A stretch of 64,000 nt of DNA from a bacterium (GCA_036504735.1 DASXUQ010000005.1:899377-963376); one strand, 5' to 3'. Positions 29,377 through 37,136 are shown, counted from the stretch's first letter. Notes: generated by a model from the sequence alone, not told the origin. Translations and numbers: made by a program.

Positions 29377-30108
29377 TTAATTTGCTTTGCACAGCACGTA
29401 GATTACCCACGGCGCGACCGTCATTTCGTTGACGTACTCGCAGGAGTCTTCCGTTCTTCCCAGCGGCCTGTACACCTCTACAACCTCGAGCCCCGCCAAC
29501 TCATAGGTCTCGCGATAGGCCTCATCCGGCCACAGAATGTCATGCACGGGTCGGCGGTCCACCACGTCGTTCATGATCGTGTACACCGAATCCCCGCGCC
29601 GGGCCGTCTTGTTCCCCGGAAAACAGCTCGTCTTGAAGGAGGCCCAATCGTGCGTGTAAATCTCCGGTGCGGACACCAGACTGATGATCCGGCCCTCCGG
29701 TCCGAGCAGGTCTTTCAGCCCGCGAAACAGCGCCACCTTGGTTTCCAGCAGGGGAATATTGTCGAATGTGAACACGGAGATCACGAGGTCATAAGCCGCA
29801 GGACCGAGTTCCCGCAATCCACCCACACCGGCCAGCCGGTAATCCCCTTGCGGATCCCGTTCCCGTGCCAGTGTGAGCATGTCCTCGGAAATGTCGATCC
29901 CCACCGCGTCAAATCCGAGGGACTTCACAAATCGCGTCGAACGCCCCGCGCCGCAACCGAAGTCCAGCGCCTTCGATCCCTTCACGTGCGCACGTATAAT
30001 CTGCGGCAAATCCCGGTAGGCTAAGTAATAGGTCCCCGGAAACTCCAGCGCCGCATACGCCTTCGCCCGCTCCGCGTCTTCATAGACGTTCACAAACCCC
30101 ACCGCCAT
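29377..30108 (-). CDS. Class I SAM-dependent methyltransferase
   Basis: 243 aa. Motif I is ALDFGCGAGRSTRFVKSLG, followed by VGIDISEDMLTLARERD (acidic loop) and DLVISVFTFDNIP, the class I methyltransferase order. The C-terminal third carries MNDVVDRRPVHDILWPDEAY, found in small-molecule methyltransferases. The substrate is unknown. It begins about 30 nt after a short hairpin and a purine-rich repeat that follow RNase P RNA, and has no clear partner gene. Confidence 0.85.
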   Translation of the reverse strand: MAVGFVNVYEDAERAKAYAALEFPGTYYLAYRDLPQIIRAHVKGSKALDFGCGAGRSTRFVKSLGFDAVGIDISEDMLTLARERDPQGDYRLAGVGGLRELGPAAYDLVISVFTFDNIPLLETKVALFRGLKDLLGPEGRIISLVSAPEIYTHDWASFKTSCFPGNKTARRGDSVYTIMNDVVDRRPVHDILWPDEAYRETYELAGLEVVEVYRPLGRTEDSCEYVNEMTVAPWVIYVLCKAN

Positions 30109-30140
30109 CTCCTATGTCTGAAGGGCGGCGTCTCGCCGCG

Positions 30141-30176
30141 TTTCATCCTTCATCCTTCCGCCTTCATCCTTTTCTT
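30141..30176 (+). repeat. Purine/pyrimidine heptamer repeat element A
   Basis: Pyrimidine-rich on the plus strand: tandem TTCATCC units with a CCG variant in the middle. On the minus strand it reads AAGAAAAGG then GGATGAA units, starting exactly at the 3' end of RNase P helix P1. Its 30-nt core is shared with the copies at 32358, 32761 and 52616. Confidence 0.8.
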
Positions 30177-30667
30177 CGAGTTCGCCGGTAAGCCGAATTC
30201 TGTTCCCAAATCTCGCCGGATGGATCCATAGATCCGCCCGGCGGATCGGGCGACGATCATCTGTCTGGGGTGGCCATTACTGACCACCTCGATGCGACCT
30301 ACCCGCCGCCACTTGTGCCCCACGGGCCGCGAGGACTGACGGCTTACTTGGTCTTGCTCCGGACGGGGTTTACCCTGCCGTTCCTGTTGCCAGAAACGCG
30401 GTGCGCTCTTACCGCACCTTTTCACACTTACCGAAAGACGAAATTAGAAATGAAAAATTAGAAACGATAAACAGGAATGAACGTCTGCACGCATTCTCTT
30501 TTTAGTTTTTCATTTTTGATTTTTAATTTCGTCTTCCGGCGTTATTTTTTCTGTGGCACTTTCCGTTGCGTCGCCGCACCCGGCCGTTAGCCGGCGTCCT
30601 GCCCTATGGAGTTCGGACTTTCCTCGACGAAGATCTCTCCCCGCCGCGATCGCCTGGCGAACTCGAA
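30175..30667 (-). ncRNA. rnpB: RNase P RNA (type A, enlarged P12)
   Basis: Catalytic RNA of RNase P. Helix P1 is a perfect 12-bp pair between 30656-30667 and 30175-30186. The 5' conserved block GAGGAAAGTCCGAACTCC is at 30608-30625 (minus sense), followed by GGAAAGTGCCACAGAAA; the P10/11 block GGTGCGGTAAGAGCGCACC is at about 30400-30420 and the 3' block ACAGAATTCGGCTTACC at 30186-30203. The molecule is about 493 nt, well above the usual 350-400, because P12 (30431-30539) is a long AT-rich hairpin. No consensus promoter is visible in the 60 nt before it. Confidence 0.96.
30431..30539 (-). repeat. AT-rich hairpin element forming P12 of RNase P RNA
   Basis: The arms are 30431-30466 and 30499-30539, pairing first through AAGACGAAATTA/TAATTTCGTCTT and then through AAATGAAAA-type units. 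Composition differs sharply from the GC-rich RNA around it. GAAATTAGAAAT recurs in the hairpin at 62491-62607, so this looks like a dispersed element lodged in a tolerant helix. Confidence 0.75.
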
Positions 30668-30694
30668 ATCTACATTTGGCGGCCCCCGCCGCCA

Positions 30695-30733
30695 CTTATC
30701 CCTTATCCTTAAGCCCTTATCCCTTCTTCTTCA
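30695..30733 (+). repeat. Purine/pyrimidine heptamer repeat element H
   Basis: On the minus strand this begins at the TGA stop of the PP-loop gene: TGAAGAAGAAGG and then GGATAAG units with one GGCTTAA unit. Same architecture as the elements at 32761 and 47287 but with a different heptamer. Confidence 0.7.
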
Positions 30734-31570
30734 AACTCCCGGCAGCGGTGATGCCTTCTGCATAGCATTGATCCGCTCCAGTTCGCCGGAGGAAAGCCCG
30801 ATCTGCTCGCGCAGGAACTTCTCCACTTCCTGCCACGGCTGCAAGATCGCCTGCTCCTCCTGCCCGAGAGCTTCGTCCCGCGTCATCTGGCCCGCATTGA
30901 TCATATTGCAGTAACCCATGCAGTCCTGCGTGCAGCCCACGGTCTTGACAAAGAAGAAGTTCACGACCTGATGCAGCGTGCAGTCCGACCGCCACGTCGT
31001 CACATGCCCGACCGGCTTCTCCCACCCCAGTTCACGCTGAATGGTCTCTTTAAGCTTCTGCCGCTCCCACGGCAGATAATCAAAGACGCTGACTTCCTGA
31101 ATCGCCGGATTCTTCAACTTCGGCTCGGCCCGTCCGAACAGCGGGTTGCCGCTCACGGGAAACTCCAGCCGCTGCATGAACGAGAAGTATTCGGTCTTGT
31201 AAAAATTGACGTCCGCCAGCTTGTTCCAGCGGGACTTCAACATCCCCTGCAACGCCTTGCGTCGCACCTTCTCCGTGGATTCCGCCGCCGATGTTCCCCA
31301 CAAAATCAGCGGCACGCCGTGCTTCTCGGCTTCGATATAAACCGCGCTGTGATAACCGTACGCACACTGGCGGCAGAAGCCCCGCGCCATTTCCGCCAGC
31401 CCCAGCGGCACCGAAGCCTTGGTATTGGACCGCACAATGCTCGTCGCAACATCTTTCTTCGAACGCACGACGGAAAGATCCACCCCGAGTGCCTTGCAGG
31501 CGCTGCGCATGTTCTTTGCCGCCTGCGGGTTGACAAACTCGTTGTCGTGGTTCACGGCCAGCGGATTCAA
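30731..31570 (-). CDS. PP-loop N-acetyl-sugar-amidotransferase-like protein, C-terminal part (split frame)
   Basis: 279 aa from a TTG overlapping the previous stop (TTGA). It continues the PP-loop ATPase whose N-terminal part is at 31567-31806: the junction reads KKVYG then LNPLAVNHDNEF, exactly as in full-length relatives. It has RGFCRQCAYGYHSAVYIEAE, PLILWGTSAAES, TTWRSDCTLHQVVNFFF and GCTQDCMGYCNM cysteine motifs. Relatives such as WbpG/WbuX amidate sugars of surface polysaccharide. Either a one-base deletion broke the gene or the halves are made by coupled initiation or frameshifting. Confidence 0.75.
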   Translation of the reverse strand: MNPLAVNHDNEFVNPQAAKNMRSACKALGVDLSVVRSKKDVATSIVRSNTKASVPLGLAEMARGFCRQCAYGYHSAVYIEAEKHGVPLILWGTSAAESTEKVRRKALQGMLKSRWNKLADVNFYKTEYFSFMQRLEFPVSGNPLFGRAEPKLKNPAIQEVSVFDYLPWERQKLKETIQRELGWEKPVGHVTTWRSDCTLHQVVNFFFVKTVGCTQDCMGYCNMINAGQMTRDEALGQEEQAILQPWQEVEKFLREQIGLSSGELERINAMQKASPLPGV

Positions 31571-31806
31571 CCGTACACCTTCTTCGCAAGGTAAAGCACA
31601 TAGGTGCTGTCCCGCCCGCCGCTCAGCGGCACCACACTGTCATATCCGGAAGCCGTCTTCTTGCTCTTGGACAGCAGCGCAGAGAAGGCCGCTTCGCCTG
31701 CCAGCACCTGTGGCACGTAGCTGCGGCAGAGAGAGCATTTGCCCTTTTCATCAAAGGTGATTCCCGGAACCGTGTCCGGCATAATACAGGAAGTACAACG
31801 CTTCAT
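31567..31806 (-). CDS. PP-loop N-acetyl-sugar-amidotransferase-like protein, N-terminal part (split frame)
   Basis: 79 aa. It opens with a zinc-type motif CTSCIMPDTVPGITFDEKGK and CSLCRSY, followed by the ATP PP-loop VVPLSGGRDSTYVLYLAKK. It stops at TGA straight after KKVYG, while the rest of the enzyme follows in the -1 frame. One additional T in GGTTGAAT would restore one reading frame of about 358 codons, typical of the family. Alone this piece could not be a working enzyme. No slippery heptamer is visible at the junction. Confidence 0.75.
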   Translation of the reverse strand: MKRCTSCIMPDTVPGITFDEKGKCSLCRSYVPQVLAGEAAFSALLSKSKKTASGYDSVVPLSGGRDSTYVLYLAKKVYG

Positions 31807-31939
31807 GGTCTCTCCATGCAGTGTAAGTGAAGTGCGGCCCGGCTCGAACGCCTGACGCGATGCCGAAGCGGATTCGACCGGAACCAGAAGTGCAATAACT
31901 CGAAAACAATGGACAGAACGAACGGCTCGCGGGGATGGC

Positions 31940-32359
31940 TTACGCCTTGTCCAGCGCCATATTCACCATCCGGTCCGCGTCCCTGTTCTCCTCGCGGGGA
32001 ACATGCTTGATGCGCAGCACAAACGGCACGTGGCGTTTGACAAGCTGCACCTGATCGTAGAGTTCCCGCAGCCGCGGTTCCTTGATCTTCCACTCGCCGA
32101 TCACCTGCATCACAATCAGCTTGCTGTCGCAGTGCACCCGCAGCGTCTTTGCGCCGGATTCCCGCAACGCGGGATTCTGTCCCACCACTTCCAGCAGCCG
32201 GATCAGCGCCCGGTACTCCGCTTCGTTGTTGGTGCCGTGCCCGATGCACCGCCCTTCTTCGAAGAGCAGCTTCCCGTCACTGTCTTTGACCACCACTCCA
32301 ATCGCCGCGGGCCCCGGATTCCCTCGGGCGCCGCCATCAATATGCGCTATTAAATCCAA
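31940..32359 (-). CDS. rnhA: Ribonuclease HI family protein
   Basis: 139 aa from TTG 32359. It hydrolyses RNA in RNA-DNA hybrids. The catalytic acids are visible: Asp8 in HIDGGARGNPGPA, Glu in NNEAEYRALI, Asp in VHCDSKLIVM and Asp in NRDADRMVN. It resembles the compact RNase HI-like group without the basic protrusion. The start codon is unusual: the whole 43-nt space to the preceding gene is a purine/pyrimidine repeat, the TTG lies at its edge and no Shine-Dalgarno site is present. About 130 nt without features separate it from the PP-loop gene. Confidence 0.88.
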   Translation of the reverse strand: MDLIAHIDGGARGNPGPAAIGVVVKDSDGKLLFEEGRCIGHGTNNEAEYRALIRLLEVVGQNPALRESGAKTLRVHCDSKLIVMQVIGEWKIKEPRLRELYDQVQLVKRHVPFVLRIKHVPREENRDADRMVNMALDKA

Positions 32360-32388
32360 GGATGAAGGCGGAAGGATGAAGGATGAAG
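32358..32388 (+). repeat. Purine/pyrimidine heptamer repeat element B
   Basis: Purine-rich on the plus strand: GGATGAA units with a GGCGGAA variant. It fills the gap between the four-helix-bundle pseudogene and rnhA and touches the rnhA TTG start. Orientation is opposite to copies A, C and D. Confidence 0.8.
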
Positions 32389-32402
32389 CAGCGTCCCGAA
32401 TA

Positions 32403-32767
32403 TCATGCGGATGCTTTCTGTTTGACTTTTTTGGTCACGGTCACGATAATCGCCGTTAGCTGGTCGGCCTCTTCCTGCAACGGTTTCAAATTCTTGGGAT
32501 TCACGATTGCAGTGTCTGCCAACAGTTCCATCCAGTAGGCGGTTTCGTCAAGTTCTTGCAATGCGCCTTCCATCTTGGAAATGAAATCCGCATTAGACTT
32601 TGCTGGCAAGCTTCGCGATATTGCGCGCCCATGGATGTTCCAGACCGCAGAATTTGCCGTCCCAACACATGCGCGGGATCGGTCTTAGGCAATGCCATGT
32701 ACAGACGGATGATGCGGTGGGCAAATTGCCGTGTGCGATCACGCAGACTCTGGATGTCTTCCTTCAT
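32403..32767 (-). pseudogene. Four-helix-bundle protein (TIGR02436/S23-like), frameshifted
   Basis: The N-terminal part (ATG 32767: RDRTRQFAHRIIRLYMALPK, QILRSGTSMGAQYREA) is in one frame and the rest (AKSNADFISKMEGALQELDE, TAYWMELLADTAI, down to 32403) in another. Joined, they match the family pattern SGTSxGAxxREA-xxAKSxADFxxK-LxExxETxYWxELL over about 120 aa. The shift is at about 32612-32618. Family members sometimes lie in rRNA intervening sequences, and their role is unknown. The start codon and its AAGG site are supplied by repeat element C. Sequencing error cannot be excluded. Confidence 0.75.
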
Positions 32768-32800
32768 CCTTCATCCTTCCGCCTTCAGCCTTTTCTTAAG
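32761..32800 (+). repeat. Purine/pyrimidine heptamer repeat element C
   Basis: On the minus strand it starts on the TAA stop of the zinc-ribbon gene (TTAAGAAAAGG), runs through GGCTGAA, GGCGGAA and GGATGAA units, and ends on the ATG start of the four-helix-bundle gene. The element thus supplies the stop codon surroundings of one gene and the start of the next. Confidence 0.8.
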
Positions 32801-33524
32801 GAACAATAATCCGCCCGCAGGTCTCGCAAAGCACGATGTCCATCAGCTTGCGGATGTTGACCTGAGTCTGCGGGGGGATCACGGCAAAGCAGCCGCCACA
32901 GGCGCTATCGGTTATATGGGCCACGCCGCGGCCATCCTTGGCCTTGCGGATGCGCTCATAGTGGGCGTACAGCGGTTTCATGATCTTGGCCACGACGGCG
33001 TCCCGGCGCTGCATGAGCTGCCGCTCATCCTCGGCGGTCTCGGAAAGCTTCTCCTGCAGATCGGCATTCTTCACCTTATGCTCGGCGCGCACCGAAGTCA
33101 GATCCGTGTGGCGTTCATCGAGCAGGCGTTCCAGTTCGGCCTTGCGGGCAGTCGTCGCCGTAATGGCCGTCTCGCAACGGGTGATCTCCTCTTTCACAAA
33201 AGTGAGTTCCGCCGTTACCGCATCGTACTCGCGCGTGTTCTTCACCGCGTAGAGCTGCTGCTGGAGCTTCTTCTGCTTGTCCAGTGCCTCTTCCAGCTCC
33301 TTCCGGCGGTCAATAATCGCCTTCTCGCCGTCTTGAAGTTCGGCCGTACGGCTCTCCAAAAAGGCTTCACTCTCGACGATACTGCTATTCAGCCGCTCAA
33401 CTTCTTCGGGCAAATCGCCGCGTTCCATGGCGATGTCTTTCAACTCATCGTCAATCTGTTGAAGTTCCGTAAGAAGCTTGACCGCGTCGCGGACCTTGTT
33501 CTCCAAACCGACTTCGTTACTCAC
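32796..33524 (-). CDS. Zinc-ribbon coiled-coil protein (CT398-like, DUF164)
   Basis: 242 aa. About 170 residues of continuous coiled coil (QQIDDELKDIAMERGDLPEE through KLSETAEDERQLMQRRD) are followed by a C-terminal zinc ribbon with CGGCFAVIPPQ and VLCETCGRIIVP. This is the layout of CT398/HP0958-type proteins, which in some bacteria bind RNA or flagellar/RpoN partners. The role here is unknown. The tRNA unit with its own terminator lies upstream. The stop codon is at the edge of repeat element C. Confidence 0.88.
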   Translation of the reverse strand: MSNEVGLENKVRDAVKLLTELQQIDDELKDIAMERGDLPEEVERLNSSIVESEAFLESRTAELQDGEKAIIDRRKELEEALDKQKKLQQQLYAVKNTREYDAVTAELTFVKEEITRCETAITATTARKAELERLLDERHTDLTSVRAEHKVKNADLQEKLSETAEDERQLMQRRDAVVAKIMKPLYAHYERIRKAKDGRGVAHITDSACGGCFAVIPPQTQVNIRKLMDIVLCETCGRIIVP

Positions 33525-33559
33525 GTTTCCTCATCAAGGTTGGTTTATCGGTAAAAGCC

Positions 33560-33594
33560 AAAAAAAAGGTGTGCCAGTAATCCCATGCACACCT
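33560..33594 (-). terminator. Intrinsic terminator after the CAU tRNA
   Basis: On the minus strand an 8-bp stem AGGTGTGC/GCACACCT (33567-33574 with 33587-33594) with a 12-nt loop is followed by eight T. It lies about 135 nt past the tRNA 3' end and isolates the tRNA from the zinc-ribbon gene. Confidence 0.85.
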
Positions 33595-33729
33595 CACACC
33601 TCGTCATCCGCCTGACACAAGCAGTCGCAACGTACCCCGAACAGAGTAAGCAGCGGCGACGTCGTCTAAGCATTTCAAGACAAGGAACATTTGGCAACTT
33701 CATAAAGCTTGGGATGCTGTGATCACTCG

Positions 33730-33802
33730 TGGGCCCTCCAGGATTCGAACCTGGGACCGACGGATTATGAGTCCGCTGCTCTAACCGCTGAGCTAAGAGC
33801 CC
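33730..33802 (-). tRNA. tRNA with CAU anticodon (probably Ile2, lysidine type)
   Basis: 73 nt with discriminator A73 and no encoded CCA. Acceptor GGGCTCT pairs with AGGGCCC (one U-G); D stem GCTC/GAGC; anticodon stem GCGGA/TCCGT around CTCATAA; T arm CCAGG-TTCGAAT-CCTGG. TTAGCTCAGCGGTTAGAGCAG closely follows E. coli tRNA-Ile2 rather than elongator tRNA-Met, so Ile2 is favoured. It is not an initiator tRNA, since the three G-C pairs in the anticodon stem are missing. A strong promoter lies upstream at 33947-33974. Confidence 0.93.
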
Positions 33803-33946
33803 TGTCCCGACAGAAGGCCACCGCCTCCCCGCAAGGCCCCACCTGTCGTACCGTTTCCACCCTCCGCGCACGGTCCCAGACCCCCGCTGAATGTGGAAAA
33901 GCAGCCTAACACGCGCCCGAGAGCAGCCGCCACAGCTAATCTTTAA

Positions 33947-33974
33947 AATATACGAAACATGGCGGCAATGTCAA
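33947..33974 (-). promoter_or_regulatory. Sigma70-type promoter for the CAU tRNA
   Basis: On the minus strand TTGACA (33969-33974), a 16-nt spacer and TATATT (33947-33952). This is the best promoter match in the window. Transcription would start near 33940, giving a leader of about 135 nt before the tRNA. Confidence 0.8.
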
Positions 33975-34062
33975 GGGGACAAACCACTCTTCAATAGCGC
34001 TTATTTACACAAATAACAACGATTAGATGAATCAATCGAATGGATAGTCTCCTCTCGGCATA

Positions 34063-35145
34063 TTACTCCACCTTGCCCAGAGCCTTTTGGATAATCGGCC
34101 TCAGGAGAATTTCTATCTTTTCACGGTGTACAAAATCCAGCCGCAGATCCGCCACCAGTACCGGAATATCATACGGCCAGGTTCGGATCCGTGTGCGGTC
34201 CTTGCCTGTGGTTAACACATAATGCGCACCCGCACTCTGAGCAGCATTTGCCACGCGAGCCAGTTCCTTCTGGGTAAAGCGGTGGTGGTCCCCAAAGGCC
34301 TCGCCGCCCAGCACATTCAATCCCTTGGCAATCAACATATTATAGAAGCGGGAAGGCCGGGCAATGGAGGTCAGCAGATAGACAGGTGTGGATAACTCTG
34401 TGGATAACTCGGTCGGCAGGGTCAGTTTGGGAATCGCCGCCGCGAAGGGCTTGCCATACCTCTTGGCTACCTGCTCGGCGGCCAGAAAGTCCTTGCCAAC
34501 GCCGATAATCGCCGAGGCGCGCTCTAAGGCCCGGATTCCTTCCCGCAGCGGCCCGGCAGGCAGCACCTTGCCATTCCCGAAGGGATGCGCACCATCCAGC
34601 AGCACAAGGTCCAAGTCCCGCGCCAGCCTCCGATTCTGAAAGCCGTCATCCAGCAGCAGGATCTTCGACCCGAATTTCGACACGGCAAAGACTGCCGTTT
34701 TGTTCCGATTGACATGCACCAGCACGGCCAGTTTCGGCACTGCCTGTTTGATCAGCAGCGGTTCATCCCCGGTGCGGTGGTAGTCCGAATCCGTATCCAC
34801 CACCACCATATCGCTGGTGGCCCTCCCGAATCCCCGGCTGAGGATCGCAACGGCATTAGGCTCTGCCAATGCCGGCTCAAGGTCTGCAAGCATCTGCGCC
34901 AGAGCGATCGTGCAGGGCGTTTTGCCTGTGCCTCCCACTACAATGTTCCCCACAGAGATCACCGGTGCGGGCGCGTGAAAAACGTGCATCGCATCGAAGA
35001 CACGATGGTAAACATCCGCGGCAGGCCCATAAAGGGCCGCCAGAGGCACAGTCAGCAGCGCCGGCCAGGCCGGACGATCCAGTGGAAACTCCGCCGTAAA
35101 GGAAGAGCGCGAGAGGAGGTGATCGGGTAGGTTCAGTACTTGCAA
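34063..35145 (-). CDS. lpxK: Tetraacyldisaccharide 4'-kinase
   Basis: 360 aa inner-membrane enzyme that adds the 4'-phosphate to make lipid IVA in lipid A synthesis, so the cell has an outer membrane with LPS. Seen: a hydrophobic N-terminal region, the P-loop VGNIVVGGTGKTPC and ILLLDDGFQNRRLARDLDLV with family-typical acidic residues. SIARPSRFYNML and GDHHRFTQKEL follow, and near the end TTGKDRTRIRTW. It stands alone on the minus strand behind a strong promoter at 35259-35287. Confidence 0.95.
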   Translation of the reverse strand: MQVLNLPDHLLSRSSFTAEFPLDRPAWPALLTVPLAALYGPAADVYHRVFDAMHVFHAPAPVISVGNIVVGGTGKTPCTIALAQMLADLEPALAEPNAVAILSRGFGRATSDMVVVDTDSDYHRTGDEPLLIKQAVPKLAVLVHVNRNKTAVFAVSKFGSKILLLDDGFQNRRLARDLDLVLLDGAHPFGNGKVLPAGPLREGIRALERASAIIGVGKDFLAAEQVAKRYGKPFAAAIPKLTLPTELSTELSTPVYLLTSIARPSRFYNMLIAKGLNVLGGEAFGDHHRFTQKELARVANAAQSAGAHYVLTTGKDRTRIRTWPYDIPVLVADLRLDFVHREKIEILLRPIIQKALGKVE

Positions 35146-35258
35146 TAGTGAAACCGTAGCAGGTGGGAGTCAGTTTCAAGGAGAGTCTGTCGGGCCCCAG
35201 CGGCACCAAAGCCGCGGCCTGTCGCAAAAGGCTAATTTACAGTTTGATGGACAACTCT

Positions 35259-35287
35259 AAGATAGGAGTCTCGCAGCGAATTGTCAA
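35259..35287 (-). promoter_or_regulatory. Sigma70-type promoter for lpxK
   Basis: On the minus strand TTGACA (35282-35287), a 17-nt spacer and TATCTT (35259-35264). The predicted leader to the lpxK start at 35145 is about 105 nt. It lies in the divergent gap between lpxK and the HAD gene. Confidence 0.7.
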
Positions 35288-35367
35288 GGGTGAACGCCGT
35301 GGGAGTCTCTTGATTTTCTGCTCGCCTTGTCATAGATTGTTGCTAACTCAATTGTTCAGGGATTCTT

Positions 35368-36060
35368 GTGAAGCTTCTAATCTTCGATATCGACGGGACT
35401 CTCACGCACTTGGATGGGGCCACACGGCGGGCTTTCGATGCCGCCTATGTCAAAGTCTTCGGAATGCATGCGGCCGTCGACCGCCTCCAACTCCATGGCC
35501 GCACCGATCCGATCATTTTCCGCGAACTCCATGAACTCTCCGGCCTGAGTGGCACTCCGGAGGACAACTTTGCCCGCTTCCGAGAGGTCTACCTCGAAGA
35601 ATTGCCGGCCTCTATCGCCGCCACCCCCAAAGCCAAGGTGCTGCCCGGAGTCATCGACCTCCTCGAGGCCCTTAAAGTCCGGGAAAACACGGCGGCCCTC
35701 GCCCTCGGCACCGGCAACATGGAGGCAGGGGCGCGGCTCAAGATCGGTTTCTTTGGCTTGAACTCCTATTTCCCGGTCGGCGGTTTCGGCGACGTCCATC
35801 ACCGCCGACTCGATATTCTGCACGATGCGCTGCGCAACGCTTCAGCCTTCTATCACCGGGACTTTGCCCCTGAGGACACATGGGTCATCGGGGACACCAT
35901 CCATGACATCGAAGGCGGCAAATTGGCCGGATTGATGACGATGGGCGTGGCCACCGGCGGAGCCTTTACGGCGGAGGATCTGAGAGTATCCAATGCGGAC
36001 GTCGTGTTCAATGATCTGTCCGATACGGCAGCCGTCCTGTCAGCCTTCGGGCTTGATTAA
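35368..36060 (+). CDS. HAD-family hydrolase (phosphoglycolate phosphatase-like)
   Basis: 230 aa from GTG. Motif I LLIFDIDGTLTH supplies the nucleophile and acid aspartates, motif II is in LALGTGNMEAGA, and motif III/IV is WVIGDTIHDIEGGKLAG. The cap domain lies between about 17 and 95. Relatives remove phosphate from phosphoglycolate or other small phosphates, and the substrate is not determinable. It is the first gene of the plus-strand run, with only a weak promoter-like TTGTCA at 35327 upstream. Confidence 0.88.
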   Translation: MKLLIFDIDGTLTHLDGATRRAFDAAYVKVFGMHAAVDRLQLHGRTDPIIFRELHELSGLSGTPEDNFARFREVYLEELPASIAATPKAKVLPGVIDLLEALKVRENTAALALGTGNMEAGARLKIGFFGLNSYFPVGGFGDVHHRRLDILHDALRNASAFYHRDFAPEDTWVIGDTIHDIEGGKLAGLMTMGVATGGAFTAEDLRVSNADVVFNDLSDTAAVLSAFGLD

Positions 36061-36192
36061 GCCCAACCGGCACAGCCCCTTTTTTGTGAACTTGACCGCG
36101 GCCGGAGGCCGTCAGCAATCTTTCGAACATCCCATAGTCCCGGCGAAGCCCTCGCTCGCCCATCTACAGCCGAAGAGAGTTCACCGCGCCGG

Positions 36193-37134
36193 ATGATGCC
36201 GCAGTTTCGCAGAACCGTTTTCAGCCTGATGCTGCTGCATGTGGCTATCAGTTCGGGCGGCTATCTGTTTGTAAAGGTCGGACTCGCCGAATTCTCGTCC
36301 TTGGCCTTCGCCTTCTGGCGCTTTGTCATCGGCCTGGCCGGCCTGCTCACCGCCACGGTTGTCCTGAAAGCCTGGCCGAGGATTGACCGCAAGGATTGGC
36401 CGCGCGTCCTGCTGCTCGGCGCGCTGGCGGTACCGGCCAATCAACTGTTCTATCTGGTGGGCATGAAACACTCGGTACCGTCCCACGCATCGCTGATCTA
36501 CGGTGCTACGGCGGTCATCGCCCTCGTGCTCTCCACCGTCCTCGGCTATGAAAAGCTGCAACGGTTCAAAGTCGTCGCCATCAGCGTGTCCGTTCTCGGA
36601 CTGGTGCTGGTGGTCACCTCCAGCCGCACGCCGATTCTCGGCACCGAGAATTTCGGCGGCGATGCGCTCATCACCGTCAGCATGTTTGCCTGGGCCGGGT
36701 ACACCGTGTTCGCCAAGCCATTAGTCGCCAAGTACGGCGCGGTGCAGGCCACCCTCGCCTGCCTGATGGTCGGAACGTTGATGGGGCTGCCCTTTCTGAT
36801 CAAACCCGCCCTCGCGCAGGACTATTCCATCCTGACGTGGCGCGGGTGGATCGGCACCGCCTACTCGGGTATCATGAGCACCTGTATTTCATATACGGTC
36901 TGGTTCGCGCTGCTCAAGCGCGTGGACCCCTCGCAGGTGGCCATCATGACCACCCCGCAGCCGGTGGTCACCACGGCCCTCTCGGTGTTGATTCTCGGAG
37001 AAGCTCTCAGCCTGCCGCTGATTACCGGCGGCCTGCTGGTCATCGGCGGAGTCCTGCTCATGCAGGCTCCCGTCCTGCTTGCAAATCGTCGCGTCGCTGA
37101 ACTATTAAAAAGAACCCATCTCGCCAAGGAGTAA
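36193..37134 (+). CDS. EamA/DMT-family transporter
   Basis: 313 aa with ten predicted membrane helices in two five-helix EamA repeats (about 8-140 and 155-300). Typical segments are GYLFVKVGLAEFSSLAFAFW, NQLFYLVGMKHSVPSHASLI and SYTVWFALLKRVDPSQVAIM. Members export amino acids, nucleotide sugars or other metabolites; the substrate cannot be inferred. It ends 2 nt before the DJ-1/PfpI gene, so both are probably one operon. Confidence 0.88.
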   Translation: MMPQFRRTVFSLMLLHVAISSGGYLFVKVGLAEFSSLAFAFWRFVIGLAGLLTATVVLKAWPRIDRKDWPRVLLLGALAVPANQLFYLVGMKHSVPSHASLIYGATAVIALVLSTVLGYEKLQRFKVVAISVSVLGLVLVVTSSRTPILGTENFGGDALITVSMFAWAGYTVFAKPLVAKYGAVQATLACLMVGTLMGLPFLIKPALAQDYSILTWRGWIGTAYSGIMSTCISYTVWFALLKRVDPSQVAIMTTPQPVVTTALSVLILGEALSLPLITGGLLVIGGVLLMQAPVLLANRRVAELLKRTHLAKE

Positions 37135-37136
37135 TC

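Noticed and set aside
30141-32800. CRISPR array or simple microsatellite for the GGATGAA repeats
   Set aside because: Units are 7-8 nt without spacers, and a 30-nt core with the same variant unit is conserved between dispersed copies, which fits neither.
33730-33802. Initiator or elongator tRNA-Met
   Set aside because: No three G-C pairs in the anticodon stem for an initiator, and the D-arm region resembles Ile2 rather than elongator Met; Met cannot be fully excluded.
33545-33871. 108-codon minus-strand frame across the tRNA
   Set aside because: It reads through a clear tRNA and a terminator and has no coding character outside them.
35327-35355. Promoter TTGTCA...AATTGT for the HAD gene
   Set aside because: Only three of six -10 bases match; too weak to annotate.
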